The notes under the pieces are model-generated. The model did not search any database. It had not been told where the DNA came from and saw only the letters and a list, made by a program, of their open reading frames with translations. From the NCBI GenBank assembly GCA_002682825.1, contig NOKP01000015.1, forward strand, positions 1-64,000: a stretch of DNA of 64,000 bases, given 5' to 3'. Shown in pieces: positions 1 through 11,480 of the stretch; position 1 is the first letter of the stretch; each line of letters starts with the position of its first letter. Both the position numbers and the translations under genes were made by a program. This stretch comes from Neonectria sp. B-13. Its lineage: Eukaryota; Ascomycota; Sordariomycetes; Hypocreales; Nectriaceae.

Positions 1-242
1 AAAGATGTTATGTCTTCGTATCCGAAAGCTACGTCGCGCTAAGCTGTCTGCCAAAAATGATTGCATTACTGGTGTTGGTACCATTGTCAAGCAGTTTTAC
101 AACCTAATGAAGGCAGTTACTTGAGGCATCTGCTGGTAAATCACAGGGATGTATACATCGGTGACTGACAAGAAAAAGACATCAAAGACATCCTCTTCTT
201 AGCGGTTTGGGGAACCGTATATTCTGACAAGTTGAGGTTGAA

Positions 243-2275
243 CTAATACTGCTGTGCTGCAAAGTGACGGTACTTGTCCGCTAAATGAATGCGGTATCCA
301 CGACCCCAGATGATGAACGGCACGCACGTTAAAGCAACAGCTGCAGAGATACAACCGAGCAAAACAAACATATCGTATACGCCCATGTTTGTCATCCAGG
401 GAGTAACAGCAAACACCAAGGCGGTAGCGATGATATTGCGCACGAAAACAACCGCTGTGAGGGCGTTACCCAGGATCTAGTAAAAAGCAAGGCTGTGAGT
501 GATGCATTCATAATCAAGTCCGTCACATTTTTGGAAACAATCACAACAAACATACCAGTTCATACGAGTCTTGGACATATGTCAGAGCCATGTCACCCGT
601 GCCGCCAATTGCGAAGCCGATGAAGCCAGCCCCTACCGCGTTTATGATCCACGGCATTCCCTAAGCGACATCTGATTAGTAGGAACAGCACAGAGCAGAC
701 TAAGTTGCTTACTTTTGCAATGGTCAAACCATACATGAGGCAACCGATCGTCATCGATAAACCCGGGACAAGGAAAAGCCATAGGCGGGTTTCCGGTTCA
801 TAAATACCCCCACGTCTCTTAGCCACTTGAACAATAAGATAGTCAATGAGAGGACCGCCAAATAGCACACCAAGCAACGCGCCAATAGCTGGCGGCAAGT
901 TCATATTTCCGATGCCCGCGGTGCTGAAGTTGTAAGGCGGGGCTGCGTAAAGCGACGACTGGGTGACGGCAAGGATGGCTAGCATGGCAATGGCAAAGCC
1001 GTATTGTAGGGCCGCGAACATGACAGCCGGGAAAGCGATGAGGATTTCAAACGGTTGGTACACTTGTTGCCACATAGAGACATGCTGGGTCGTTGCCTGG
1101 TTACCCAAGGTCCAAAACGCGTGCCGCTCCCAATAAGTTTTCATCGGAATTGTGAAATCAATATCGATTGCCCTTCGCGACTGGGATATCACAGTATCTG
1201 TTTTGTTGCTGGCAGATGTGCTTAGTGGTTGCTGGTTGGTGTTACTGCCCGTCTTTTTAAGATCCTCGTGTTGATCTATGTTCGGGACTTCAAGGCCGGT
1301 GAGAGGTGGTGCAATGTACTTGGATTCTTCCAGAAAGAACACCATCAGTAAGCAGATCACACCCATGAAGATACTACACAGCCAGAAGACCCATCGCCAA
1401 CCCATGGTAATAGCGGCGTAACCTGCTGCCACTGGGCCTAAGTAGTTCTAGGGGCAATTGAGCATTAGCTGACTATCCATACGTTCGAAATTTAGATCAT
1501 TTAAAGATGGAGCCGAGGTATACTAACGCCAACCATAACCATGAACAGGTATACAGCGTTCATGGTACCTCGTTGGTGGACGAAGAACAAGTCCGAGACC
1601 TAATCGCGTCAAGTTCCTGTCAGCTGCGTTCTTATGATTGATCAATACAAGTGTCTTTCAGCAGGCCGGGACCTACAGTAACTTGGAATAGAACCTCGTT
1701 GACGGCTCCGGCAATGCCTGAGACGGCATTGGCGCCAATCATGTCCCCAACTGTCTGCATCTTGGCCTGCCAGATAGCGGAGGCCAGCATGATGAAGGCG
1801 GTGACGATGTATACAGGCCGGCGGCCAATACGGAGGGCGATGGGGATAAAGATGATGCAGCCGACAGCCAAGGCCGCCATATTTGTAGCATAGCCATTGT
1901 TGAGCATGTCGTAGCTCATTCCAAGTTCTTCGTTGAAGTCCTGCCAAAGTGGGACACTGACGCAGAGGCTGTTTGACTGAGAATTAGTTGGCAGGTTTTA
2001 CAACCATAGCGACTAAAGATATTAGGAGGGGTCCTACATTGCGAATATCATCATCGCATACAGCGAGAGGAGGGTGATGTGAAGCGTCTTGCGTCCTGTG
2101 CTCCAGTTCTATGAGAAGGCATTTTGTCAATAAAGGCCCAGTACTCCCTGGTAAAGAGACGTCAACTGACCAGAGGCTGATTTGGATCTGAACTTGGCTG
2201 GGGCGCGAGCACGACTTGCGTCCCATTCGTGTCCTCGATCCGCTGGGTGCCAGGTGGCAGTGTAGGCGAGTCCAT
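243..2275 (-). CDS. MFS transporter (DHA1-like), multi-exon
   Basis: Proton-coupled small-molecule transporter of the plasma membrane, about 12 transmembrane segments; substrate unknown. The start is the ATG at 2275; exon 1 (2171-2275) gives a hydrophilic N-terminus and splices into the NWSTGRK motif that precedes TM1 in this fungal family (exon 2 ends at 2108). Later exons carry the loop motif RIGRRPVY (about 1830) and DLFFVHQRGTMNAVYLF around 1545-1590, both typical of this group. The central loop (about 1150-1330) is Ser/Thr/Asn-rich and charged. Exon phases join cleanly through at least six introns. The C-terminus ends at 243 with a charged tail. Its neighbour is a convergently unrelated phospholipase gene on the same strand, 0.9 kb upstream, so no operon-like logic applies. 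Family is well supported; exact internal junctions at 500-720 and 1450-1680 are approximate. Confidence 0.85.
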
Positions 2276-3157
2276 GGTTGGCAGGGCAGTCACAAAGTGG
2301 CCGAGTCGTAGAAAACGGGAAAGAAAAGCATGAGGTGGGGAGGCAGGAAAACGGCCGTCAGGGAGGGAAATGTCGGCAACTTTATGGTGGTTGGTACCCC
2401 GAAACTCGCTGGTGTAGGGAGTAGTACGGGATTAACATCTACACGCTCTACACGCCACACACGCTGTCAGCATGGTGCGATAAGGCATTGATAGATGGTT
2501 CTGTACTTGGGCATACCTCCCGGAGATAGTCATACCCCGCAACGAATCTAGCCCCTGTCTGCATTCCCCAGAGATTGATCGTGTGCTCCAAGCTTTAGCC
2601 TACTTCACGTAGCGAAGAGTAAAAGTCATAGTCTGTAGCATAGCTGTACGAAACAACCAAGCCCCATCCGCGTTGAAAGTTTGCAAGCGCCGTTGGGCGT
2701 CGGGAAATCCGCGGGGTCGGTTGTCAACATGGCACCGCTTGTACTGCGTAGTACTTACCATGGTGGTTAGATCATCGATCGACAGGGGATGGTGTGATGT
2801 TTTGTTATCTACTTCCTACTTGGGGAATAGTAGGACTAGGGATCAGCGATTTGATCAGTCCCCGATTCCCAGTGTCAGCGAGCAGGAGCAAGCATCTATG
2901 TGGTGTTATCCTCGACCATGATTTCACTAACAAGATTTCGAGATGAGTAATCTTGGACAGATGGGAGCCGCGCTGCACCATCTAGCTTGTTGCATGGACG
3001 GGACTGTCTTTCTCGGGGAAGGGCTGCCCAAAAAATAGATGGGTCTCGACTGCTGAGGATGCTCAAAGACAACATTAATAAATATACCATACTATTGACT
3101 TTTAATATCCCAGAGCCACCTCACCAGTGTGCATTCTGTACCCATGTCTCCGGCTGC
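2276..3157. other. Intergenic, no gene seen
   Basis: About 880 bases between the start of the MFS gene and the end of the lysophospholipase gene. Only short overlapping open frames with no recognisable product. It must hold the MFS promoter (5' flank 2276-2600) and the 3' end of the phospholipase transcript. Confidence 0.6.
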
Positions 3158-5212
3158 TCACATCGTAAGTAACAACACAATACAGGCCACAAACGCCGTA
3201 TTTCCCACCCACGGCACCGGCCGTCCCGCCCTAGCTTCTTCGACGATCTGCTCTGGCTCGTACGTAGCTGGCTCCGTCGAGTTGGTCGTGCCGTTCCAGC
3301 AGTACGTCGAAAAGCAGTCTGCACATTTCGAAGGGATATCCGTCTTCGTGCGGACCAGGCTGCGCTGCAACATCGCACAGCCTACACACGCGGGCCAGTT
3401 GGAATCCACCGTGCCGTTGCCCATGGTCGCGACGTTGTACCCGTTGAGGATGATCTGGTCTCGCTGGTCGTCGCTGTACTCGAGGTCGAAGGTTGAGACG
3501 TTGGACTGATACGTATAAGGCGCGTTGGGTATGTAGACAATCAGCGGTCCCGAGGTGGTGTCGCACCCGAAAAAGGTCGGGCGCTTGTTCAGGCCGAGGT
3601 TGATAAACGTGTTCTGGTCCGGCACTTTTGGGAAGTTGCTGTTTTGGGTCGAGAAGCCGTTTTTGGACTGATTGTATGTCGCCACGAGGGAAGTGCCGTT
3701 TGGCCACAAGGTGGTCGTGTCGGCGGAACCGTCAATGGCGAAGATGACGTCGACGTGTCGCTCAGATAGGGTGAGCGGATGCAGTGGAATGTTCTGCAGG
3801 GCCTCGCCGCCATCGACAAGCGTAAGGATGGTGGTGTTTGAATTGGTGTTCGTGTCGGGATTATACTTGTAGAAAGGATTTGGCCAGCTAGCAATGTCTC
3901 TGTTCTCTTCGCCAATTTCCTCCAGGGTCTCGTTGATGGCCTGCAGCAATTTATCCGGGACACTCGACGCGTGGCCAATCTGCAAGAATGCCTGGTTGAA
4001 CAGCGACGACGAGGTTCCCATGACGAAACCGGCGTTGTCAACGCCCGCGATGCAGTTCCTGCCGCGGCCGATGGTCCCGTTGACGAAGCCGGAGCCGACG
4101 TACTTCAAGGGCGCGAAGGCGGCAATCCCGGTGTCGTAGGACCCCATTTCCCACGGGTTGAACTCGAAAACAGTCGCGTTGTCCGGAAGCTGGAGCTGTC
4201 CGAACGGTCTCTCCAGCGCGATGATGATGGGCATGGGTGCTTTAGCTTCAGCGAACTCGGTGTCATTGGCGATGGATGAGAAGGTGTACGCTGCGGCAAC
4301 AGTTAGCTCGTTTCTCCATCGTGAATGCGCGAGCCATACCCGGTCCTCCATCACTGGCGTTGACGAGCTGGTACGACAAAGCCCTGCCCCAATAATCGGT
4401 GATGGTAGTGTTGTAGCCAGCTTCACGCTTATCCCTGACGTCCTGGTAAAGCTGACGATAGTATTCGCTCGCAGATAGTCCGGCTGGTCCTGTATTCACT
4501 ACAGTCAGCGGGTGTTGTTGCCAATGAGTCAGGGAAGCTAATCAACCTTCAATGATGGAGTCTTTAAACTGCCACAGGGTGCTGAGGAAGCCACTGGACG
4601 AGGAGATGATAGACTCCACCGTTGTGAAGTTCTGCACATAGAGGCTTCCGACGAGCCAGCTCCCACCAGACAGTCCGCTGAGATACGTCGCCGCTTGGAG
4701 TAAGCCGCCGAGTTGACCCTTGCCCACCGCGTCCTTGGTACGGTTGTCGAACGCCGCGAGGGCGCCCGCGCCGTTCATCAGCGCCCGGTAGCCGCCGCCA
4801 GAGATGGCAATGCCGATCCGCGGCACGGCGCTGCCGTTGGTGACAAGGTCTTCGATGTATGCATCGGTGTCTATGTCACCGATGTCGGCTTGGCTAAGCA
4901 CGGCCTTCAACGCTGAAATGGTGTTGTTGCCACGGAGAGGCAGCCAATCCGTTTCCTCGGCCGATAGTGCCGTCGCCGTGCGGACGGCCGGCCGTGTCGC
5001 GGGGCAGGAGACTTTGCTCGGGGCGTAGCCGTCAGGGGCGTTTGGCTCGGCTCTTTGCTCGAGAAATGGTCGCCTTCCATGGTCTGGGGAGACGCATAGC
5101 ACCGCTGATTTATTGGGTTAGCATAGACTCGCCTTTGATGCTGGACAATTGACCTACTTGCGATTGAGGCCAGCAGTACACTTAGTAGCATGGTTCGACC
5201 GCGAGGCAGCAT
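3158..5212 (-). CDS. Secreted lysophospholipase / phospholipase B (PLA2_B family)
   Basis: Hydrolyses acyl esters of (lyso)phospholipids outside the cell or at the wall. Four exons: 5158-5212, 4547-5104, 4340-4489 and 3158-4290, total 1896 nt, 631 residues, normal for fungal PLB. Exon 1 encodes a signal peptide ([18 protein letters not shown]). The catalytic features are visible: an SGGGYRA oxyanion/arginine motif near residue 110, the nucleophile elbow GLSGGSW about 35 residues later, and [16 protein letters not shown] near 4290-3780, carrying the catalytic Asp. Many NxT/NxS sites fit a glycoprotein. The Cys-rich C-terminus (C..C...CFSTYC) ends in a short hydrophobic stretch ([12 protein letters not shown]), so a GPI anchor is possible but not certain. 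No defect seen. Such enzymes serve nutrition and, in pathogens, membrane attack. Confidence 0.93.
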
Positions 5213-5659
5213 GGTACAGTAGCTGACGAGTTCTGGGGGTTGGTGACGGAGTTTCCAATATCAATCAGGGCCATCTGCTCCTTTGGAATTATGACAAGGT
5301 TGCTAAGATCAGATATCACCAATGCCCAGCAGATGGGCGGACTTAAAGCAAGCGTATGAGTGCAACCTTGTATAAGCTGGGTAGCTCCGCTCCGTCAACA
5401 TGACATAAACTGAACAAGCCCACAGAACCTCATTAGTCCGTTCGCAGCCACAACCCCACCTTCTGATTTAAAGTTTTGCTGGTTCTATTGGACCTTGTAC
5501 GGTTTTCTTTACTTCACCTATCACGATCCTTCACCGAGGCCCTCGACTTACCAAAAACAAAGACGGCAACTGCCTGCTTCCCCGCCTCAGCTGCGCACGT
5601 GTGATTGAACCTGTTTAGCCCGATACATATAGTGAACATTCCATGTCACAGTCACTCGG

Positions 5660-5875
5660 TTGTTTGCGCCTTAGGACAGCCCCCTCAATCCCTGTGCCAA
5701 CGTGCCGCGACTTGCAGCGCCACATGTCGCTCTCCCGCGCCCGGATCTCCTGGGGCGGCTGCGACTCTTAGGCATCCATCCATTGGCCTTGGTCGAGGCG
5801 CGGGGACTCGGGCTCGAGGTTGAGCTCCTCGTTGGTGTGGTTGACGACCACGACTATCAGCTCGTTGACGGCCAT
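5660..5875 (-). pseudogene. Relic of a small beta-sandwich (aegerolysin/Crystal-ET79-like?) protein
   Basis: On the minus strand an ATG at 5873-5875 opens a 35-codon frame (begins MAVNELIVVVVNHT) that ends at a TAA, 5768-5770. The same frame continues open past the stop with a Trp-Arg-Cys segment and a GTGIEGAV-like stretch (about 5690) before losing similarity. The order 'short hydrophobic strand, NxT turn, WxD, then GT-x-EG' recalls small aegerolysin/ET79-type beta-sandwich proteins found in fungi. No full-length reading frame remains and no intron rescues the stop. Weak family assignment; the brokenness is what the sequence shows. Confidence 0.35.
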
Positions 5876-7097
5876 GTTGATGTCAATCGTAGGGGGATTG
5901 CCGAGTAACCGGTCCGTACTGATGGTCGAGGTTAAAATGCAAACGGTGGTTTAATACGAGCTGCGGAACGAACCTTGGGATGGCTTGGTCTAAATATGCA
6001 TTAAAAGAGCGTTTGACATGTGATTATTATGTGCCAACGAACCTTATACCACAGAAAGAAAGGGTTAATACTACAGTAACATTCATCGTCAACACTGCTT
6101 GCAAATTGGCACTAAAGAGAATGCGTCTGGTCATTAGAGTAAACCTTGTGCCTACTTCTCAGCCACTAAATCTCGAGTCGGGATTTCACGTCTTTGCCCA
6201 TATAATCGATGGCTAAGATTCGCCAGCACATCTTGAGTATGGTTCACAAGGCTCTGCAGCCGCACTTTGTGGAAAACTCACAGTTACCATCAAAATGGGT
6301 TAGACATTCAAAGAGGAACTTGGGTAAAACAATGCCCAAACTGGTTTATTCTCAAGTCAAGTGCCGTCCACTCCTCGTCTTCACCACCTCGCCAATGCAG
6401 TTTCGATCTTTCATGCAGTAAATGTAGGCTTCCGCTACATCTTTAACCATACCGGTGCTCCCCGTGGGCATTTCTTCCGCCAAATTACCTCGAAAAGTTG
6501 ACAGATACCGCCTGACGTGAGAGTGAGGCTGGAATCCCGGTCTCCGGGTAGATGACGTGCCGCGGAATTAGCCACGAGCAAAGTGATGACAAGGCGCAAA
6601 AGCCGTCGTGCATGTCTTCAGGCTTCAGGTCTTGGATGGGAACTATGCCGGGGAGTGAGTGGGTGGCTGTAAGGACAACATGGGAGGTCAAGAAGTTCCA
6701 GGCACGTAGCTTATTCAATTCCTCTATTAAACATCAAAACTCCGGCGATGTAGATTTGGCGCTGATTAACGTAAAAGAGAATCGGAAAACAAAAAACAAC
6801 AAGTCCAATTTTAGCTCTGGAGACGCAATTATTTGGAGGATGGTCGCAGATCGAGTCGGCTATTTAGGGTTGAGAGACTTAGTTTGTTTGACCGCGTCTT
6901 TGGTCGGTTCCGTAAGTATAATGATCTAGCAGATGGGTCAGTCAAACAGGCTTGTTAAAATCTATACACGCACCTACCTTTTGTAAATTACTAGCTCGTG
7001 ATTTACATTGCTCACTATAGCGTCCTGATCTACTAGATCATATACCTCACACCTTGGACCGACCTTATACCCCTAGGTTAGACCCGGCCGTCACATA
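5876..7097. other. Intergenic, AT-rich, no gene identified
   Basis: Scattered short frames only. A minus-strand stretch at 6485-6718 (77 codons, containing LTSHVVLTATHSLPGIVPIQDL) has protein-like composition and could be a relic exon, but I do not recognise it. Confidence 0.4.
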
Positions 7098-9373
7098 TTA
7101 CACTAGCGTCAATGTCTCCTCTGGCCTACCGACAGTCCATAAGTTCTCAACCCCGCTCACACCATCTGTATCGATGTCTAACTCCCTCCATTTAACAAAA
7201 GCCCCATGGTTGGAAGTTTCTATATCCGTGCGCCACGGATGAAACCAGACCGACTTGCCACCTTTCAAGGCAATTCTTTGGCTCACATACGCAAGAGGAA
7301 GCCTTCAAGAACAAGCTCGACTTTGATAACCTCCCCTGTATGTCTGGTCGGGTCAACCATTTCCACACTATCCGTCACGACTTTGGCCAGATACTTGGTC
7401 GGCCTTGAGTGTGGGATGCCGCTGAGCTGTGTTGGTATCAAGCTTTCAGAAGAATGGCACCACAGCCTTTCAAACATCCTCTGTACCTGGTCATTGATAG
7501 ACGCCCAGCTGAAGCTTGGCGCATGGTAGTCGGATGGGCGTGAGTCAGTTCCTGGATTAGCAGAACTCCACAACATGTAATCCAACACCAACCCACGCCA
7601 TAGACCGGCTCATTATGTCAGTCCAGTGAGCTTCTGGACGAGCTCAATAACACCGGACAGGGCGACGAGTTTGTCCCGCGAAAATATCAACCTCGTCAGC
7701 GAGTATGAGCTTACAACGCGGTACCAGTACGCGAGAAACTTCCATATGACTAGTGGGCGCAGTTTAAAGCCATCGAGCTCGCTAACCCTGACGTAGATTG
7801 GAAAGGCAAGCGCGCCCTGATCCACTAGGTACAGCCTACGGTTGACCACTGCCTTCATCATGATCTCCTGGCTCCAGGGTGGGAAGCCCTTCCCCGTGTC
7901 GCCTAGCCCGTCGTACTCAAACCCGGATGTAAAGACATCATCGGCTCGCATGGATGCGCACTCCCAGTAGATGCCAAATCGGCCAAAGAAGAGTATTCGA
8001 GCTCCAAGTCAGCGTTCTTGCATTACCCACCCACGCTGCAACAATGGCGAGTTTGTGAGGCGTTCATTGTGGAACGGCCAGAGCCGCTCGTCCCAAGCCG
8101 TCAAGTCCATACTACCAGTTGTAGGCAGGGCACATGGCCAGTAACCTCGAGGATCAAAGGAGAAATAGCAGCCGTCGTTGCTGTTACGCGCCGCGAGCGC
8201 TGCCACGGTCACGACTGCATGAGAGTACACATCCGACATTCGGAACGCCTCCTGCCGCCAGTCTGAGACGGAGTTTTGTACAATGCACAACGAGTCGATC
8301 CACAGGTACCGGATGCTTAGTCAACTCGTGATATCACTGGCATTGCGGTACGTTGCTGGCAAACTTGAATTTTGAATACCGTCCTGCTGCAGACTAGTCA
8401 AGTTATCCTGTGTCAACTTGAAAGAGCCAACACCACCCCAGCAGTGGCTCAAGCACGCGTACTCGGCCGTCCCGACTTTGTCACCAGGATCCGTAACACG
8501 AAGGCAGACTGTCTTGGAGGAGCGGAGGTCTAATAGCCGGGTTGGCATGGGCCAGGATGATGCTCTGAAGCTAGTGCCGCACATGAAATGCTCTTGACCG
8601 TGTTTAACCTCACTCTGGCAGCACTTGATCCATCTCTTTGCTTGGGCTATGGTTTGATCTGAGGCTGTGCTCGTGCTTAATATGGGTGCCCCTTCGCCAT
8701 TGGGCCTAAGGCCAGTTACAGCTGCGAGGTGTTGAGCGTGAGAAAGCGGAAATGAGGTAGGAGGTTGACTGGATAAGTTAAGTAAGACAAACTTACATTG
8801 TACCACTTTAGTCGGCCAGAGACGGAGAGTGCTCCTCAGCTTTAGCAAAACTCTAGGGTGAGTTCCAGCGTAAAGCACAATGCCCGCGTAATCGTCGCCG
8901 AATGTTGGTTGCCCGGGATACGGGACAAAGATTCGTGCGAAGAGCTGTTCAGTGCAGCCCCTTGTCTGCTCGCGGGCCGCTACGCGAGACTCCTCGGCAA
9001 GTCGCTTCTTCTCAGGGTCGACTTCTGTCACCATGGTGCCGTATCTCTCGAGGGAGAGGTGGTGCCACAGAAGGCTGCACAAGTGACAACCGCCCATAGC
9101 CGAGGCTTCAAGTTGAGTCCCCGTCGAGAAATGGGGAATCTCCTTCTCAAACACGTACGGTAGGTCTTCGCAGAATTGGTTTGCATCTCTCAATGACTGT
9201 CTGAACTGAAACCTCGGATCATCGGCGTTGATGATAACCTTTCGTCGGCCAAAGTAGGGAATAAATGCTGGGTCATTTCGTATGATTGACTGGCGGCATA
9301 GGGTTTTACAAGCTTCGCAAATTTGGTACAAGAGTTTCGACTTTACGAAACATCCTAGAATAGACAAACCCAA
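7098..9373 (-). pseudogene. HET-domain (heterokaryon incompatibility) protein, broken by four in-frame stops
   Basis: HET proteins act in non-self recognition and trigger cell death between incompatible hyphae. One reading frame runs 9373 to 7283 and contains the HET signatures in order: a Cys-rich N-terminus with CHLCSLLWHHL, the start of the domain YACLSHCWGG (about 8465-8440), IRYLWIDSLCIVQNS (8315-8270), a DVYSHAVVTVAALAA block, and LLQRGWVMQER (8045-8012), then the C-terminal APSFSWASI motif (about 7510). It is interrupted by TGA at 8321-8323, TGA at 8009-8011 and adjacent TAA/TGA at 7613-7615 and 7610-7612. All four can be explained by single C-to-T changes from CGA or CAA codons; only the CAA change is in the CpA context preferred by RIP. 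The 3' end appears to shift frame near 7285 (continuing 7286-7098). No introns would remove these stops. Non-functional unless stops are read through. Confidence 0.82.
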
Positions 9374-9879
9374 TAGCAGACCACACTGGGTTTAAACACT
9401 CCCTCAATGAAAACAAAGCATCCATGCTTCGGAGTGGGCGACCGAGTATTACAGGGACCACCGCTGTTGATCCACTTAGTGGGAAATACTTACCTTGTCT
9501 ACCTCCTCAATACGAGCCCTCTTCGTGACTGATTGGTGGAACCATGACCCTGGCCAGTTGAGAGGGTTTATGCTTATTATTCCTCGACGGTAAATTCGGC
9601 CACTAAACCTTGTGGCACAGCCTCTTTTGTCTCCCCCTTTCCAGATTGAGACTATGAGGGGCCGTCCAGGTAAAGAATCAGGTCCGAAAGCACAAGATCT
9701 AAACTCCTTTGAGGCACGGAGCCGGAATGAGAGTGTTTGCAGCAGAGCTACAACATGCCATGCCGTTCAGAGAAAGTCTATAAGTCAAACCGTTCTCCTC
9801 TACACTGTCCTAAGATTCATCACTTCTACCAATCTTTCTCCATACAATCCCACCGTCTCCTCGTCTCATTCCCCTCAAA
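9374..9879 (+). promoter_or_regulatory. 5' flank of the GH12 gene
   Basis: About 500 bases with no gene. A TATA-like element (TATAAG, near 9779) lies about 100 bases before the GH12 start and is followed by a pyrimidine-rich leader with TCATCACTTC and CCCCTCAAAATG at the start, common in fungal genes for abundant secreted enzymes. Confidence 0.4.
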
Positions 9880-10732
9880 ATGCAGCTGACTTCCGTCTTC
9901 GTCTCGGCACTGCTGGCCGCCTCTGCGGCTGCAACGCCCACTGCCACCATCGACAAGCGAGCTCAGACGTGGTGCGAGAACTGGGGCAGCCTCCAGACCA
10001 ACGGTTACACCTTCTACCACAACAACTGGGGTTCAGGCAAGGCCACCTCTGGCCACCAGTGCACTACCTTTGACAAGGTCAACACCGGCAACTCCTTTGT
10101 CTGGTCTACCGAGTGGAGCTGGGCTGGCGGCCCGGGTCAGGTCAAGTCGTACGCCAACGTTGCGCTCGAGAAGGTCCACAAGAAGCTTTCTCAGATCAAG
10201 TCCATTCCCTCCAAGTGGACTTGGCGGTATGTCAAGCAGCATAAATCAGTCCGGATAATCTCGACTAACATGGCCAGCTACACCGGCACCAACATGATCT
10301 CCAACGTCTCCTACGACCTCTGGCTTGCGCCCTCCACTACGGCCAAGAACCAGTACGAGATCATGGTCTGGGTGGGTGCCTACGGCGGTGCCGGCCCTAT
10401 CAGCGCGACAGGGTCCACCATTGCCACTCCCACCCTCCTCGGGAGCAAGTGGAAGCTCTTCAAGGGCATGAACGAGGACGTCACTGTCTTCTCCTTTGTG
10501 GCTGACAAGAACATTGGCAACTTTGAGGGCGACCTGAACGAGTTCTACAAGTACCTCACCTCCAACCAGGGCATCAGCAAAGACATGGTTGTCACCAGTC
10601 TCCAGGCTGGCACTGAGCCTTTTGAGGGTGAGTCGACATCTGAGTCATGAATTTATCATCATCTAATGTGATCTAGGTACCAATGCTGTCCTCAAGGTTT
10701 CGGAGTACACCATCAAGGTCAACTCTAACTAA
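9880..10732 (+). CDS. Secreted GH12 endoglucanase / xyloglucanase
   Basis: Cleaves beta-1,4-glucan or xyloglucan in plant cell walls. Exons 9880-10226, 10278-10627 and 10677-10732 (753 nt) give 250 residues, the usual GH12 size. A signal peptide (MQLTSVFVSALLAASAAATP) is followed by a pro-like stretch ending in KR (residues 26-27), then the single-domain jelly roll starting with WCENWG. The GH12 hallmark segments are present: NNWGSG near residue 48, WSWAGG near 83, SYDLWLAP and the catalytic nucleophile region YEIMVWVGAYGGAGP (Glu near residue 150), and the acid/base region in the last exon half. Both introns are short (51 and 49 nt) with canonical ends. It lies in a stretch that also holds a CAP protein and an NLP, suggesting plant-tissue interaction. 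Intact. Confidence 0.95.
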
Positions 10733-11480
10733 GGACTTATAGAACTAAACATTTTATTTCTTGTATTATTAGTCTTACTGAATTCAAGCTACACCTCACG
10801 GCCGCGACTATTTTGTTCACGTGTGCCTCACAAGGACCATCAATGGCATTGCTGTTATTTTAACGCGATTGGATATCTTTAATTGATATCAGCCGCATTG
10901 TTCTACCTTGCCGTGTCTGAGGTTTCGTTGTGGTGAGCGTGGCTCCGACAACGACCTTTCTTCTTATAGTCGGCCCGATATCGCGAAGACTGGTCGGCTG
11001 TTGACCCAGCATATCATTATGCATTGCCTGCCGCGGCATACCGACTGGGCGGGTCATACAATATCCTTGCAACGCCGGGCCCTCCCCCGCTCCATCTCAA
11101 AGCCGCGTCCAGAATGTCCTCGATTGTGATGCAACAAATAAGGTGGCCTGGTACTGTGCAGGACACTAGAAGACGCCGCCAATGATGTGCTTCCAGAATG
11201 TCTTTCATGAGATTCAGAGATGGGTTGTGACTTGCAAGTGCGGAGTTCATCATTATGCGGCGCCCGCGGGGTCCCGTCAAAGTCCGCCCAAGCTGCGGAG
11301 TTGTCGTGATAATGGCATCATCGTATTTGTCAGTGTCTGAGGATAAGCGGTGGGGCTGAGCCGCCTTATCGCCTGCTGTTGTTTGTTTGGATATTTAAAA
11401 GAAGCAGATCCCACTTCACCTCTTCACCTCGCAAAGATTATATCTACACTTCGTAAATTATCCCATCACATCCCCTAGCA
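10733..11480. other. Intergenic between GH12 and reductase
   Basis: About 750 bases. Holds the GH12 3' end (AT-rich, TTTATTTCTTG near 10750) and the reductase promoter, with a TATTTAAAAG element near 11391, about 90 bases before its start. A minus-strand open stretch at 11017-11280 has no recognisable product. Confidence 0.5.

Noticed and set aside
3231..4299. Several 60-158 codon frames inside the lysophospholipase gene
   Set aside because: Alternative-frame shadows of the catalytic exon.
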